Shown: piece after piece, positions 49,940 to 58,852 of the stretch
Layout: each line of letters opens with the position of its first letter
How positions within the stretch are numbered: position 1 is the stretch's first letter
Source: JACMNW01 sp031406155
Lineage (GTDB): Bacteria > Pseudomonadota > Alphaproteobacteria > Rhodobacterales > Rhodobacteraceae
Length of the DNA stretch: 64,000 bases
NCBI GenBank assembly: GCA_031406155.1
Contig: JANOGW010000092.1
Span: 1 to 64,000, forward strand
Reading direction: 5' to 3'
Made by a program: the position numbers and the translations under genes
The notes under the pieces: generated by a model
The model's input: only the letters and a program-made list of their open reading frames with translations
Database searches by the model: none
What the model was told of the DNA's origin: nothing

Positions 49940-52417
49940 CTACGTCCCGCGCGGTTTTGCGCGCAGGGTCGGTTCGGCTTGCGTCGGATCCTCTGGCCAG
50001 GGATGGCGCGGGTATTGCCCGCGCATGTCGCGGCGCACGTCGGCATAGGTGTTCGCCCAGAACCCCGGCAGATCAGTAGTCACCTGTACCGGGCGCTGGC
50101 CGGGGGACAAAAGCGTGATGCGCAAAGGCAGGTGATTGCTGCCAACGACCGGATGCCGGGTCACGCCGAACATCTCTTGCAGGCGCAGCTCGATACCCGG
50201 AAAATCGCCGTCATAGTCGATGGCGACGCGCCGCCCCAGCGGCGTTTCGAAATGCGATGGCACCAGACGGTCAAGGTCCGCCGCTTGCGCCCATGTCAGA
50301 CGCGCGCGCAGGGCATCGGTCAGGTCCATCGCGCGCAACTGCCTTTCGGTTTTCAGCCCAGTAAGATGTGGCAAAAGCCAGTCCTCGGCTGAGGCCAGAA
50401 GGCCTACATCGGTGCAATCGGGCCAGTCGTCGCGCCCCGCGCGGGCAAGTTCGATGCGTGCGCGCAGGCGGCGGGCTTGCGCTGTCCATGGCAGGCCGAT
50501 CAGGCGCAGCCCGTCCAACGCCGCGCGGGCGGTTGCATCTGGCGGGGCATCTGTCCAAGGCCGGTCTGCCAATACCAACGCGCCAAGGCGTTCCTCACGG
50601 CGTGCCAGAACCCGGCCCTCACGCCGGGACCATTCGCACAGGCTGCGCCATGCGATTTCACTGTGATAAAGCGCGCGCAGGTCGGCTTCTGTTATCTGCA
50701 CGGCCTGACGAACCGTGGCCTCGCGCGGATCGCCGTCAAGATCGGTGGCGACAATTAGGCGCGTCTCGGATAGCGGCAACCCTGCGGCCATCGCGGCGCC
50801 GGTGCCGCCTGACAGAACCCAGCGCGGTGCGTCACCCTTGCGACGCAGGCCGATGCGGTCGGGGTAGACAAGCGCAGCCAGCTGCCCCAGTGACAGCGGC
50901 TGTGCGGCAGCAGGCGGCGCGCGCAGGGCACGGGTCAGCCGACGCGCCTCGTGCCGGATCCGGTCTACCACCGGGCGGGAGACAGCGTAGGCGTGATCGG
51001 CCGCGAATTTACCCGGATCGGCAATGGCGGCCATGCGCAGCGCCAGATCGGGGGGGGCACCCCGCAAAGGATCGCGGTCGGCCAGTAGGGCGGCAAGCGT
51101 CACCGCCTGCGGACTGGCACCCGCGCGGATCAGCATATGGCCAAGGCGCGGATGCAGCGGCAGGGCGGCAAGTTGCCTGCCATGTAGCGTGATGCGGCCA
51201 TCCCGCAGGGCCCCCAGATCGGTCAGCAGGCGGCGGGCCTCGGCAAGCGCGCCGGGATTGGGCGGGGTCAGAAACGCCAGCGTGCCCGCCCCCCACAGGC
51301 CTAATTCAAGTGCGAGGCCCGTCAGGTCGGTCGCCTCGATCTCGGCTGGCGGATAGGCGGCCAGACCGCCGTCTTCGCCGCGTGTCCACATCCGGTAGCA
51401 CAAGCCTTCGGCCACCCGGCCCGCACGGCCGCACCGCTGTTCGGCTTCGGCCTTTGTTACCCGTTCGGTGACCAGCCGCGCCATGCAGGTGTTGGGATCA
51501 AACCGGGCACGGCGGGCGCGCCCTGCGTCCACCACCACCCGGATATCGGGCAGCGTCAGCGAGGTTTCGGCGATGGCCGTCGCCAGCACGATCTTGCGGC
51601 CATGAACCGGGGCCAATGCCGCGCGCTGGGCGGCAAAATCCATCGCGCCAAACAGCGGGCGGATCACGCAACCGGGCGGCAATCGGCCCGACAGCAGGCC
51701 CTCGACGCGCCTGATCTCGGCCTCGCCGGGCAAAAACACCAAAAGCCCGCCGCCTATATCGCGGCTTTCTTCAAGCGCCTGCACCACAAGGCCCACCACC
51801 GCTGCCTCCAGCCGCAGTTTTGGGTCGATGGGTCGCGCCAGCCAGCGCGTCTCAACCGGAAAGGCACGGCCCTGCGAGGTGATCACCGGCGCATCCCCCA
51901 TCAGAACCGCCACCGGGGCCGCATCCAGCGTGGCCGACATCACAAGGATCATCAGATCGTCGCGCAAGGCACCGCGCACCTCCAGCGCCAGTGCAAGACC
52001 CAGATCGGCATTCAGGCTGCGTTCGTGGAATTCATCGAAGATCAGCGCCGCCACGCCGTCAAGGCCGGGGTCGGATTGGATCATCCGGGTCAGGATGCCT
52101 TCGGTTACCACCTCGATCCGGGTCTGGGCGGAAACAGCCGTCTCGCCGCGCATCCGGTAGCCGACGGTCTGGCCCACTGCCTCGCCCAGCGTCTGGGCCA
52201 TGCGTTCGGCGGCACCCCGCGCGGCCAGACGGCGCGGCTCCAGCATCAGGATGCGGCCATGGGTCAGCCCCAAAACCCCGGCATGCGCCAGCATATCCAA
52301 CGGCACGCGCGTGGTCTTGCCCGCCCCCGGGGGGGCCTGCAACACGGCCATGCGCCGGGCTGCAAGGGCGGTGCGCAAGGCGGGCAGGGCGTCATCGATG
52401 GGAAGCGGGTCGTGCAT
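49940..52417 (-). CDS. hrpB: ATP-dependent helicase HrpB
   Basis: An 825-residue DEAH-type superfamily 2 RNA helicase. Motifs in order: Walker A APPGAGKTTRVPL (about residue 30), motif II LIFDEFHERSLNADLGLALA, motif III MSATLD, ATAIAETSLTLPDIRVVVDA (motif V region) and RVTKAEAEQRCGRAGRVAEG (motif VI). The C-terminal third contains the HrpB-specific domain ending in YADVRRDMRGQYPRHPWPED. Cellular role is poorly defined; linked to RNA processing. Three genes in this area (hrpB, DUF3108) share the strand. Confidence 0.95.
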   Translation of the reverse strand: MHDPLPIDDALPALRTALAARRMAVLQAPPGAGKTTRVPLDMLAHAGVLGLTHGRILMLEPRRLAARGAAERMAQTLGEAVGQTVGYRMRGETAVSAQTRIEVVTEGILTRMIQSDPGLDGVAALIFDEFHERSLNADLGLALALEVRGALRDDLMILVMSATLDAAPVAVLMGDAPVITSQGRAFPVETRWLARPIDPKLRLEAAVVGLVVQALEESRDIGGGLLVFLPGEAEIRRVEGLLSGRLPPGCVIRPLFGAMDFAAQRAALAPVHGRKIVLATAIAETSLTLPDIRVVVDAGRARRARFDPNTCMARLVTERVTKAEAEQRCGRAGRVAEGLCYRMWTRGEDGGLAAYPPAEIEATDLTGLALELGLWGAGTLAFLTPPNPGALAEARRLLTDLGALRDGRITLHGRQLAALPLHPRLGHMLIRAGASPQAVTLAALLADRDPLRGAPPDLALRMAAIADPGKFAADHAYAVSRPVVDRIRHEARRLTRALRAPPAAAQPLSLGQLAALVYPDRIGLRRKGDAPRWVLSGGTGAAMAAGLPLSETRLIVATDLDGDPREATVRQAVQITEADLRALYHSEIAWRSLCEWSRREGRVLARREERLGALVLADRPWTDAPPDATARAALDGLRLIGLPWTAQARRLRARIELARAGRDDWPDCTDVGLLASAEDWLLPHLTGLKTERQLRAMDLTDALRARLTWAQAADLDRLVPSHFETPLGRRVAIDYDGDFPGIELRLQEMFGVTRHPVVGSNHLPLRITLLSPGQRPVQVTTDLPGFWANTYADVRRDMRGQYPRHPWPEDPTQAEPTLRAKPRGT

Positions 52418-52424
52418 CTCGGCC

Positions 52425-53156
52425 TTATCGCCGTTTCAGGACTGCCTTGCCATAGATGGTTTCGGATTGCACCTCGATCAGCTGCATTTGCCCGGACTCA
52501 GCAGGGCCGAGGGTCAGCGTGACATCAAATCGCGACTTCTGCGCCATTTCTTTCGGCGTGAAGCCTTGAAGTCGCAAATAGGCGCCGGGGCAGATGATCA
52601 GATCGCCGGCAGGTTGCGGCGGGCCGATCTGCAACCGGCTGGCCCGTCTGCCGTCGAAGATATCCAGCGTCAGGTTGCATTCCGCCCCTTTGCCGACCGC
52701 CTGAAGGGTGGCATAAAACGCAGTCAGCGGGTCCAACGAGCCGCCCATCGTGGCCGCATCAACGGCCTCGCCCTGCGGTTCCGGTGTTGCCGCAAACGAC
52801 ACGATCTGCGGCACGCCGCCCTGATAATCCAGCACCGCATCCGATTGCCGTTTGCCGGTATCGGCACTTTCCCGGTAGCTTGACGGCAGGTACTGGCCGT
52901 TGCTGACGGTGCCAGTGGCCGCCCCGTCGTAGCGCAGCCGCTTGATCAGTGATACCAGCCCCGCGCTTTCAATCTGCCCGGTGACGGCATAGGCGCTGCC
53001 ATCTTGCAGACCAGAGTACCGGATGCTTGCCGCCTTGATGCCGGCGATCTTCAGATCAAATTCGCCTGTGTCGCGCGCTGGCTGCGCCGCTGCTGGCAAG
53101 GCCAGCAGCAACCCGATCATCGCCGCACCAAGAACCGCTGTGGCAGCACGCATCAT
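52425..53156 (-). CDS. DUF3108 domain exported protein
   Basis: About 243 residues. A signal peptide (AATAVLGAAMIGLLLALPAA, cleavage after AQA-like AAAQ) leads a β-rich DUF3108 domain: EFDLKIAGIKAASIRYSGLQ, SLIKRLRYDGAATGTVSNGQ, YLPSSYRESADTGKRQSDAV and DPLTAFYATLQAVGKGAEC. Function unknown; the family is periplasmic. ATG 53156 (followed at once by a second ATG) is preferred because it puts the signal at the N-terminus; the open frame extends further upstream into the divergent meaB gene. Ends seven bases before the hrpB start. Confidence 0.85.
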   Translation of the reverse strand: MMRAATAVLGAAMIGLLLALPAAAQPARDTGEFDLKIAGIKAASIRYSGLQDGSAYAVTGQIESAGLVSLIKRLRYDGAATGTVSNGQYLPSSYRESADTGKRQSDAVLDYQGGVPQIVSFAATPEPQGEAVDAATMGGSLDPLTAFYATLQAVGKGAECNLTLDIFDGRRASRLQIGPPQPAGDLIICPGAYLRLQGFTPKEMAQKSRFDVTLTLGPAESGQMQLIEVQSETIYGKAVLKRR

Positions 53157-53319
53157 GAGACAGCCCCTTCTGCAAATTGAAGACAAAGCTAAGATGAAAA
53201 CGTAACAAATCTTGCGATGGCGACGCAAATATCTGTCCAGCCTGCGCAGACGGGGTGACTTTTCCAATCCGCTGCCGCTAGAACGGTCGCAGATAGGCAA
53301 TTCCTTGCCGGAGCGATGT

Positions 53320-54294
53320 ATGGACATTTCAGGGCTGACCACGGATGTGGCGGCGGGCGACAGGCGCGCGCTGGCACGGGCGATCACGCTGGTGGAAAGT
53401 ACACGTGCGGATCATCGCGCGCAGGCGCTGACTTTGCTGGATATGTTGGGAAAAACCGCGCGGCAAGCCCTGCGCATCGGGCTTTCGGGCACGCCGGGGG
53501 TGGGCAAATCGACCTATACGGAAAGCTTCGGGTTGATGCTGACGGGGCAGGGGTTGCGTGTTGCAGTGCTGGCGGTCGATCCGTCTTCGGCACGGTCCGG
53601 GGGCTCGATCCTGGGTGACAAGACCCGGATGGAACGCCTGTCGCGCGACGCGCGCGCCTTCATCCGCCCGTCGCCCAGCCAGACCCATCTTGGCGGCGTG
53701 GCGCGCCGCACGCGCGAGGTGGTGGCACTGTGTGAAGCGGCCGGGTTCGATGTGGTGCTGATCGAAACCGTTGGGGTGGGCCAGTCCGAAACCATGGTGG
53801 CGGATCTGTGCGATATCTTCGTGTTGCTGATGGCCCCGGCGGGGGGCGACGAATTGCAAGGCGTCAAGCGCGGCATCATGGAAATGGCCGACCTGATTCT
53901 GGTCAACAAGGCCGACGGTGATCTGAAGGCCGCGGCCCTGCGCACGTCGGCCGACTATGCCGGGGCCTTGCACCTGCTGCGCCGCCGCCCGCAAGACCCC
54001 GCAGGGTTTCCGAAGGCGAGGGTCGTGTCGGCGCAGGAACAGACGGGGCTGGCCGAGGCTTGGGCAGACATCCGGTCGCTGGCCGACTGGCGGCGCAGCC
54101 ATGGCCATTGGCAGACCCGCCGCGCCGATCAGGCCCGCGCGTGGTTCGAGGCCGAGGTGCGCCATGGCCTGCTGGCCGACTTGCAAAAAGAACCGGCATC
54201 GGGCCTGATGGCAGCCCTAGGCGATGCGGTGGCGCGGGGGACCAAGACGCCAGAGGCAGCGGCGATCGAACTGCTGGGGTTGTTGGGGCGTTAA
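53320..54294 (+). CDS. meaB: Methylmalonyl-CoA mutase-associated GTPase MeaB
   Basis: G3E-family P-loop GTPase that protects and reloads adenosylcobalamin-dependent methylmalonyl-CoA mutase. The 324 residues show Walker A LSGTPGVGKSTYTESFG, AVDPSSARSGGSILGDKTRM (family hallmark), RPSPSQTHLGGVARRTREVV, VLIETVGVGQSETMVADLCD (Walker B) and LILVNKADGDL (base specificity). ATG 53320 has GGAG six bases upstream. The methylmalonyl-CoA epimerase gene lies about 28 kb away; the mutase itself is not in the window. Confidence 0.95.
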   Translation: MDISGLTTDVAAGDRRALARAITLVESTRADHRAQALTLLDMLGKTARQALRIGLSGTPGVGKSTYTESFGLMLTGQGLRVAVLAVDPSSARSGGSILGDKTRMERLSRDARAFIRPSPSQTHLGGVARRTREVVALCEAAGFDVVLIETVGVGQSETMVADLCDIFVLLMAPAGGDELQGVKRGIMEMADLILVNKADGDLKAAALRTSADYAGALHLLRRRPQDPAGFPKARVVSAQEQTGLAEAWADIRSLADWRRSHGHWQTRRADQARAWFEAEVRHGLLADLQKEPASGLMAALGDAVARGTKTPEAAAIELLGLLGR

Positions 54295-54416
54295 AGAGCG
54301 CGCCTTCTGGCAATGGCGCTCAGCCCGGACTCTATCCGCCCAAATTCCTGGCGACGACGCCCGCCGACATGCGTTATGCTTGATCCAACCCCTTCGGTCA
54401 AAAAAGGTCAATTCCC

Positions 54417-55196
54417 ATGCCCACGCAATCTGACAAAGCCCGCGCATTTGCCGCCCTGCACCAGCCCGGCAATCCCATCGTCATCTACAACATCTGGGAT
54501 GCGGGGTCGGCAAAAACGGTCGAGGCGGCGGGTGCCCCCGCCCTTGCCACCGGCAGCAGCCCCGTCGCTTCGGCGATGGGTTATGCCGACGGTGAGGTTG
54601 TCCCGCTCGACACGGTTCTGATGAATGTGCGCCGGATCGTCGCGTGCATTTCGGTGCCGCTTTCAGTGGATTTTGAGGGAGGTTATGCGGCTGATCCCGG
54701 AACCATCACCGCCAACACCCGCCGCCTGATTGACGCAGGCGCAATCGGGGTGAATTTCGAGGATCAGATCGTCGGGGGCAGCGGTGTTTATCCCGTCGCC
54801 GCGCAAACCGCGCGCATTGCCGCCGTGGTTGCCGCCGGCACCGCAGCCGATGTGCCGCTGTTCGTGAATGCGCGCACGGATTTGTTTCTCAAAGCCCCGG
54901 CAGATCAACACGAAGGCCTGCTGGCCGAGGCGATAAACCGCGCCACCGCTTATGCAAAGGCCGGGGCATCGGGTCTTTTTGTGCCCGGCCTTACCGATCC
55001 CGCGTTAATCTCGGCGCTGATCGCCACCACAACCCTGCCAGTCAATCTGATGATGAGCCCCTCAGCCCCACCCGCCGCAACGCTTGCCGCCTTGGGAGCC
55101 GCACGTCTAAGCCACGGGCCTTTCCCATGGCGAGCCCAGATGGCGGCATTAGCAGCGGGCTATGCTGCCGCAACGGCACATCAGGGGAAGTCTTAA
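54417..55196 (+). CDS. Isocitrate lyase / PEP mutase superfamily protein
   Basis: A 259-residue TIM-barrel enzyme of the PEP mutase-like branch. Seen: RAFAALHQPGNPIVIYNIWD, AGSAKTVEAAGAPALATGSS, VPLSVDFEGGYAADPGTITA (metal-binding Asp), IGVNFEDQIVGGSGVYPVAA and VPLFVNARTDLFLKAPADQH. The catalytic KKCGH loop of isocitrate lyase is absent, as in this branch, so C–C cleavage of an oxo or carboxy acid, or a phosphonate reaction, is possible but unproven. Followed by a convergent EamA gene overlapping by four bases. Confidence 0.88.
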   Translation: MPTQSDKARAFAALHQPGNPIVIYNIWDAGSAKTVEAAGAPALATGSSPVASAMGYADGEVVPLDTVLMNVRRIVACISVPLSVDFEGGYAADPGTITANTRRLIDAGAIGVNFEDQIVGGSGVYPVAAQTARIAAVVAAGTAADVPLFVNARTDLFLKAPADQHEGLLAEAINRATAYAKAGASGLFVPGLTDPALISALIATTTLPVNLMMSPSAPPAATLAALGAARLSHGPFPWRAQMAALAAGYAAATAHQGKS

Positions 55197-56086
55197 CGCG
55201 TGAAGATCAGCGCCAATCCGGCTATTGCCAAAGCCGCACCACAAAAGCTTGTTCCCGATGGCCGTTGCCCGGTGCGCAGCCACAGAAGCGGCAGGATGAT
55301 CACCGGGGATGTCGCCGACAGCGTGGCGATGATCCCGGTTTTCGAGCCCTGAAGGGCGTACAGAAACAAGGTCATCCCGATCAGCAACCCGATGATGGCT
55401 GTCGTTGCCGTCAGGATCAATGCCGCGCGGCTGTAGGTCCTGGGGGCGGCAGGTGCCAGCGGTGTGGCCGCCAGCAGCCCCATGGTCAGCCCCGATGCAC
55501 CAACCCGGATCAGCGACGCGAGGTAGGGGTCCAGCCCCGCCGTCATTACTGGGCGCGCGATCAGCGATCCTGCCGCCTGACCAAATCCCGCCGCCAGCCC
55601 TAACAGCACACCGATCAGGATCGTGCCTTGCAGGGTTTCAAACCGATGCGCATTTGCCTTTGGCCGCCCCAATATTGCCAGCGCCACACCGGTCACCGCT
55701 ATGCCAATGCCGAGCACCGCCTGAAACGGCAAAGCTTCGCCCAGAAACGCCCAGCCCAGCAGCGCCGCCATCGGGGCGTTCAGGGCAAAGATCGCCCCGG
55801 CACGGCGCGGGCCTATGCGGCCGACGGCGGCAAAGTTGAACGTGTCGCCCACCAGAATGCCGATGATGCCGGACGCCACCAGAATGCCGACCGTTGGCCA
55901 GTCCATATCGGCCCACAGCCCTGCAGCCAGAACGATGATGGCCAGAAGGGCGCTGACGAACAGCTGCCGAATGAGGTTGAAATGAAACGCGCCCAAAGCG
56001 CGTATGGCATCCGCCGATATCAGCCCGGTGGTGGCCCAGCAGGTGGCGGTGCCGAGGGCTGCGAGTTCATGTAGCGGCAGGGCCAT
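55193..56086 (-). CDS. EamA family DMT transporter
   Basis: A 297-residue inner-membrane protein with ten hydrophobic helices in two EamA halves: LAALGTATCWATTGLISADA, LWADMDWPTVGILVASGIIG, IFALNAPMAALLGWAFLGEA, then the second half GVLLGLAAGFGQAAGSLIAR and LSATSPVIILPLLWLRTGQR. Drug/metabolite exporter; substrate unknown. ATG 56086 (MALPLHELAALGTATCWATT) is preferred over the longer frame because it starts just before helix 1. Divergent from an ArsR-like regulator gene, which may control it. Confidence 0.88.
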   Translation of the reverse strand: MALPLHELAALGTATCWATTGLISADAIRALGAFHFNLIRQLFVSALLAIIVLAAGLWADMDWPTVGILVASGIIGILVGDTFNFAAVGRIGPRRAGAIFALNAPMAALLGWAFLGEALPFQAVLGIGIAVTGVALAILGRPKANAHRFETLQGTILIGVLLGLAAGFGQAAGSLIARPVMTAGLDPYLASLIRVGASGLTMGLLAATPLAPAAPRTYSRAALILTATTAIIGLLIGMTLFLYALQGSKTGIIATLSATSPVIILPLLWLRTGQRPSGTSFCGAALAIAGLALIFTR

Positions 56087-56213
56087 GGCAAACCTTGTTG
56101 ACCGGTGCATGCGCACGCATCGGTTGGAAGCACCGGTATCAGGTTTTTCCCGACGCGCTTTTGACGCCTTATGCACCATTGCGCGGACCGAATGCTACGT
56201 TTATCATCAAACT

Positions 56214-56933
56214 ATGAAAGACGCCCCGAACATCGCCCGGATCGCCGCCCTGATCGGCGATCCAGCGCGCGCCAACATGCTGCTGGCGCTGATGCAGGGC
56301 GGTGCCCTGACGGTATCGGAACTGTCAGCAGAGGCAGGGGTGGGCTTGGCCACAGCATCCTCGCATGTGGCGCAGTTGCATGCGGGTGGGCTGATCACGG
56401 CGCGTAAATCAGGGCGGCACAAGTATCTGGAACTGGCATCAAGCGACGTGGCAGCGCTGGTTGAACAATTGATGGCCTTGTCGGATGCCAGCCCCCTGCG
56501 CCACAGGCCCGGGCCAAAGGACGCCGCATTGCGCCATGCCCGCGTCTGCTATGATCATCTGGCCGGTGCGACGGGTGTCCAATTGTTTCAAAGCCTTACG
56601 CAGCGCGGGTTCCTCGAACATGGCCCCGATGGGCTTGCCCTGTCGCCTGAAGGCATGGTGTTTGCCATTGGCTTCGGCCTGCACGAGGCCGACCTTCGAC
56701 CCGGCAGGCCGGCGCTGTGCCGCGAATGTCTGGACTGGAGCATGCGCAAAAGCCATCTTGCGGGTCGTCTGGGGCGGGCGCTGCTGGCCCATATGACACA
56801 GACAGGCTGGCTGCGACGCAGCGCCACCTCCCGCGCGATCCTGTTTTCGGCGCAGGGAAACGCTGGCTTTGATCTGGCTTTTCCGCCGATTATCGCGGGT
56901 CACCGGCTTGACGCCGCGCCCGATTCCCCTTAG
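56214..56933 (+). CDS. ArsR-family winged-helix transcriptional regulator
   Basis: A 239-residue cytoplasmic regulator. The N-terminal HTH reads RIAALIGDPARANMLLALMQ, GGALTVSELSAEAGVGLATA, SSHVAQLHAGGLITARKSGR, HKYLELASSDVA, a clear ArsR wing. The C-terminal part, longer than in metal-sensing ArsR proteins, contains RHARVCYDHLAGATGVQLFQ and PALCRECLDWSMRKSHLAGR. The CYDHLAG block is typical of a conserved Rhodobacteraceae group; the inducer is unknown. Divergent from the EamA exporter gene, with 127 bases between the starts, so control of that gene is plausible. Confidence 0.88.
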   Translation: MKDAPNIARIAALIGDPARANMLLALMQGGALTVSELSAEAGVGLATASSHVAQLHAGGLITARKSGRHKYLELASSDVAALVEQLMALSDASPLRHRPGPKDAALRHARVCYDHLAGATGVQLFQSLTQRGFLEHGPDGLALSPEGMVFAIGFGLHEADLRPGRPALCRECLDWSMRKSHLAGRLGRALLAHMTQTGWLRRSATSRAILFSAQGNAGFDLAFPPIIAGHRLDAAPDSP

Positions 56934-57003
56934 ACGCCACAAATCGAATTCTGACGCCGCCCTGCGGTTGGTGTCTTTTGCTGTTTACACGAAGGAATAC
57001 CCC

Positions 57004-57288
57004 ATGTCGCGCGTCTGCGAACTTTCGGGCAAGGGCCCGATGTCTGGCAACACGGTCAGCCATGCCAACAACAAGACCCGTCGCCGGTTCCTGCCGAACC
57101 TTAACGACGTCACGCTGATTTCTGATATTCTGGGTCAGGCATTCAAGCTGCGCGTGTCTGCCCATGCCCTGCGCACGGTCGATCACCGCGGCGGGCTGGA
57201 TGCGTTTCTGGCCAAGGCCAAGGATGACGATTTGTCCGACAAGGCCCGCAAGATCAAGAAAGAAATGACCAAGGCTTCGGCCGTCTGA
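57004..57288 (+). CDS. rpmB: 50S ribosomal protein L28
   Basis: A 94-residue ribosomal protein of the alphaproteobacterial type: MSRVCELSGKGPMSGNTVSH, ANNKTRRRFLPNLNDVTLIS, LRVSAHALRTVDHRGGLDAF, LAKAKDDDLSDKARKIKKEM. The long C-terminal extension is usual for this class. AAGGA precedes the ATG. A strong terminator follows. Confidence 0.97.
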   Translation: MSRVCELSGKGPMSGNTVSHANNKTRRRFLPNLNDVTLISDILGQAFKLRVSAHALRTVDHRGGLDAFLAKAKDDDLSDKARKIKKEMTKASAV

Positions 57289-57312
57289 TCATCCACAAAT
57301 AACCTGATATTG

Positions 57313-57342
57313 GCCCTGCCCGGCATCGGTGCGGGGCTTTTT
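57313..57342 (+). terminator. Rho-independent terminator of rpmB
   Basis: GCCCTGC (57313–57319) pairs with GCGGGGC (57331–57337), one T·G wobble, followed directly by five T (57338–57342). It lies 25 bases after the rpmB stop. Confidence 0.9.
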
Positions 57343-57445
57343 CATATGCTGTCAATTGGCCTGACTGCCGCTATGGGCGTTCTGCGGCAACGCTGCGAAG
57401 AATTGTCTGCTTTCGTTGTGCCTGCCGGATCGCTATATCAACACA

Positions 57446-57790
57446 ATGCGGCATCTCAGACCCCTCTTTATATCCGCGCTGTGCCTGATCGTGCTTGCCA
57501 CGTCAGTGACGCAGGCTGTTGCGCGGGGGAAGATGGCTGCGGGCCAGATGGTGCAACTATGCGCGGGCGGCAAAGTGGTCGCCGTGCTGATGGGTGCGCA
57601 GGGCAATCCGGTTGAACCGACACATCACTGCCCGGAGTGTGTGGCCGTCACCGCCGCCCTGCCGCCCGTGACCGGCGCAATTGTCCGCCCAATTGGCCCC
57701 GCGCGGCGCGCCTCCCCACCTGCGCTGGTTAGGACACATGCGAGTGTCGTGCTGTGTGCCCTTGCCAGAGGTCCACCTGTATTGATCTGA
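57446..57790 (+). CDS. DUF2946-like small exported protein
   Basis: A 114-residue protein. A signal peptide (PLFISALCLIVLATSVTQAV) is followed by GQMVQLCAGGKVVAVLMGAQ, then HHCPECVAVTAALPPVTGAI. The C-terminal ALARGPPVLI resembles the tail of DUF2946-type proteins (RGPP). The Cys-His cluster HHCPEC may bind metal. It directly precedes the copper chaperone gene by 37 bases, so a copper-related role is likely by context. ATG 57446 places the signal at the N-terminus. Confidence 0.7.
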   Translation: MRHLRPLFISALCLIVLATSVTQAVARGKMAAGQMVQLCAGGKVVAVLMGAQGNPVEPTHHCPECVAVTAALPPVTGAIVRPIGPARRASPPALVRTHASVVLCALARGPPVLI

Positions 57791-57827
57791 ACCTTCGCCT
57801 TTCCCGGATCAACCAACAGGATAAAAC

Positions 57828-58325
57828 ATGACCAAATTCGCCTTGTTCATCGCCGCAATGACGGCGTTCTTTGCACTTTCTTCGGGCCATATAGCCGCCG
57901 CCCAAGATGACATCCGCATCGAAGACCCCTACGCCCGCGTAACGGGGCCATCCGCCAAATCCGGCGCGGTTTTCCTGACCATCCTGAACCATTCAACCCA
58001 AGCGGACCGGCTGATCGCTGCGCGCACAGACGCGGCGAAACGGGCGGAACTGCACAGCCATACCCAAGACGCGAATGGCGTGATGCGGATGGGTGAGGTG
58101 AAGGAAGGTTTCCCGATTGCGGGAATGGAGACGCACGTGCTGGATCGGGGGGGGAATCACATCATGCTGTTGGGCTTGACGCGCGCCATCAAGGCCGGCG
58201 ATGTCCTGACCCTGACCCTGACATTCGAAAACGGCGGCGACCTGACAATCGAGGTTCCCGTAGACAATGAACGCGCACCTGCAGCGATGGGACATGGCGG
58301 CCACAGCATGCCCGCCACGAACTGA
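57828..58325 (+). CDS. Periplasmic copper chaperone PCuAC
   Basis: A 165-residue exported cupredoxin-like protein. Signal peptide FALFIAAMTAFFALSSGHIA with cleavage near AAAQ. The family's Cu(I) ligands are in place: ELHSHTQDANGVMRMGEV (His, Met) and GGNHIMLLGLTRAIKAGD (HxM). A His/Met tail (GHGGHSMPATN) may add metal binding. PCuAC proteins deliver copper to the CuA site of cytochrome oxidase. Probably co-transcribed with the small gene upstream. Confidence 0.93.
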   Translation: MTKFALFIAAMTAFFALSSGHIAAAQDDIRIEDPYARVTGPSAKSGAVFLTILNHSTQADRLIAARTDAAKRAELHSHTQDANGVMRMGEVKEGFPIAGMETHVLDRGGNHIMLLGLTRAIKAGDVLTLTLTFENGGDLTIEVPVDNERAPAAMGHGGHSMPATN

Positions 58326-58373
58326 ACGCCACTTCGGTGCGGGGGTTGCAGGTGCTAAGTCTGCGGGGACCGT

Positions 58374-58688
58374 CTAGCCCCCGCAGTATAACTCTGCCTG
58401 CGTGCCGAAACTTTCGTAGCGGTCCCAGAACGCCTCATCCGCTTTGCCATCGGCCGCGCGCGCCTTTTCGGCACGTTCAGGATCCTTGAAAAACCCGGCG
58501 ACCTTGCGCTGGTCACCATCCTTCAAGGTGAAATCCGCAACGCCCTGAATGCAGTTGCACGCGGCCCGGTTTACCGCGTCACGATCCGACCGCATGCAGG
58601 CCTGATTAATCGGGCTGGCGGCTGCAAAAGCTGGATGTGTCACCAGGATCAGCCCGGCCGCACCGGCCCGCAAAACATGTCGGATCAT
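58374..58688 (-). CDS. Small exported cysteine-containing protein, unknown function
   Basis: A 104-residue protein with a signal peptide (LRAGAAGLILVTHPAFAAAS) and four Cys in the mature part: INQACMRSDRDAVNRAACNC and the C-terminal ELYCGG. The CNCIQGVADFTL spacing suggests one or two disulfides. The form (helix, DxxxxAxFFKDPERA) is seen in conserved hypotheticals of Rhodobacteraceae. ATG 58688 has GAGG upstream; divergent from lepA. Confidence 0.75.
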   Translation of the reverse strand: MIRHVLRAGAAGLILVTHPAFAAASPINQACMRSDRDAVNRAACNCIQGVADFTLKDGDQRKVAGFFKDPERAEKARAADGKADEAFWDRYESFGTQAELYCGG

Positions 58689-58852
58689 TACTCTGCCTCT
58701 TGCCACGGGCCGGGAAATCCACATGCCACCGGGTCATTTCCTACCGCGACTATGACGAAAACCGGCACCAAGTTCAATCCGCCCCCCATGTACAGGCGGC
58801 CGGCACCGCTCGGCGCTTGACCGCCCCTCAAATCTTGCGCATATCCCCGCCC

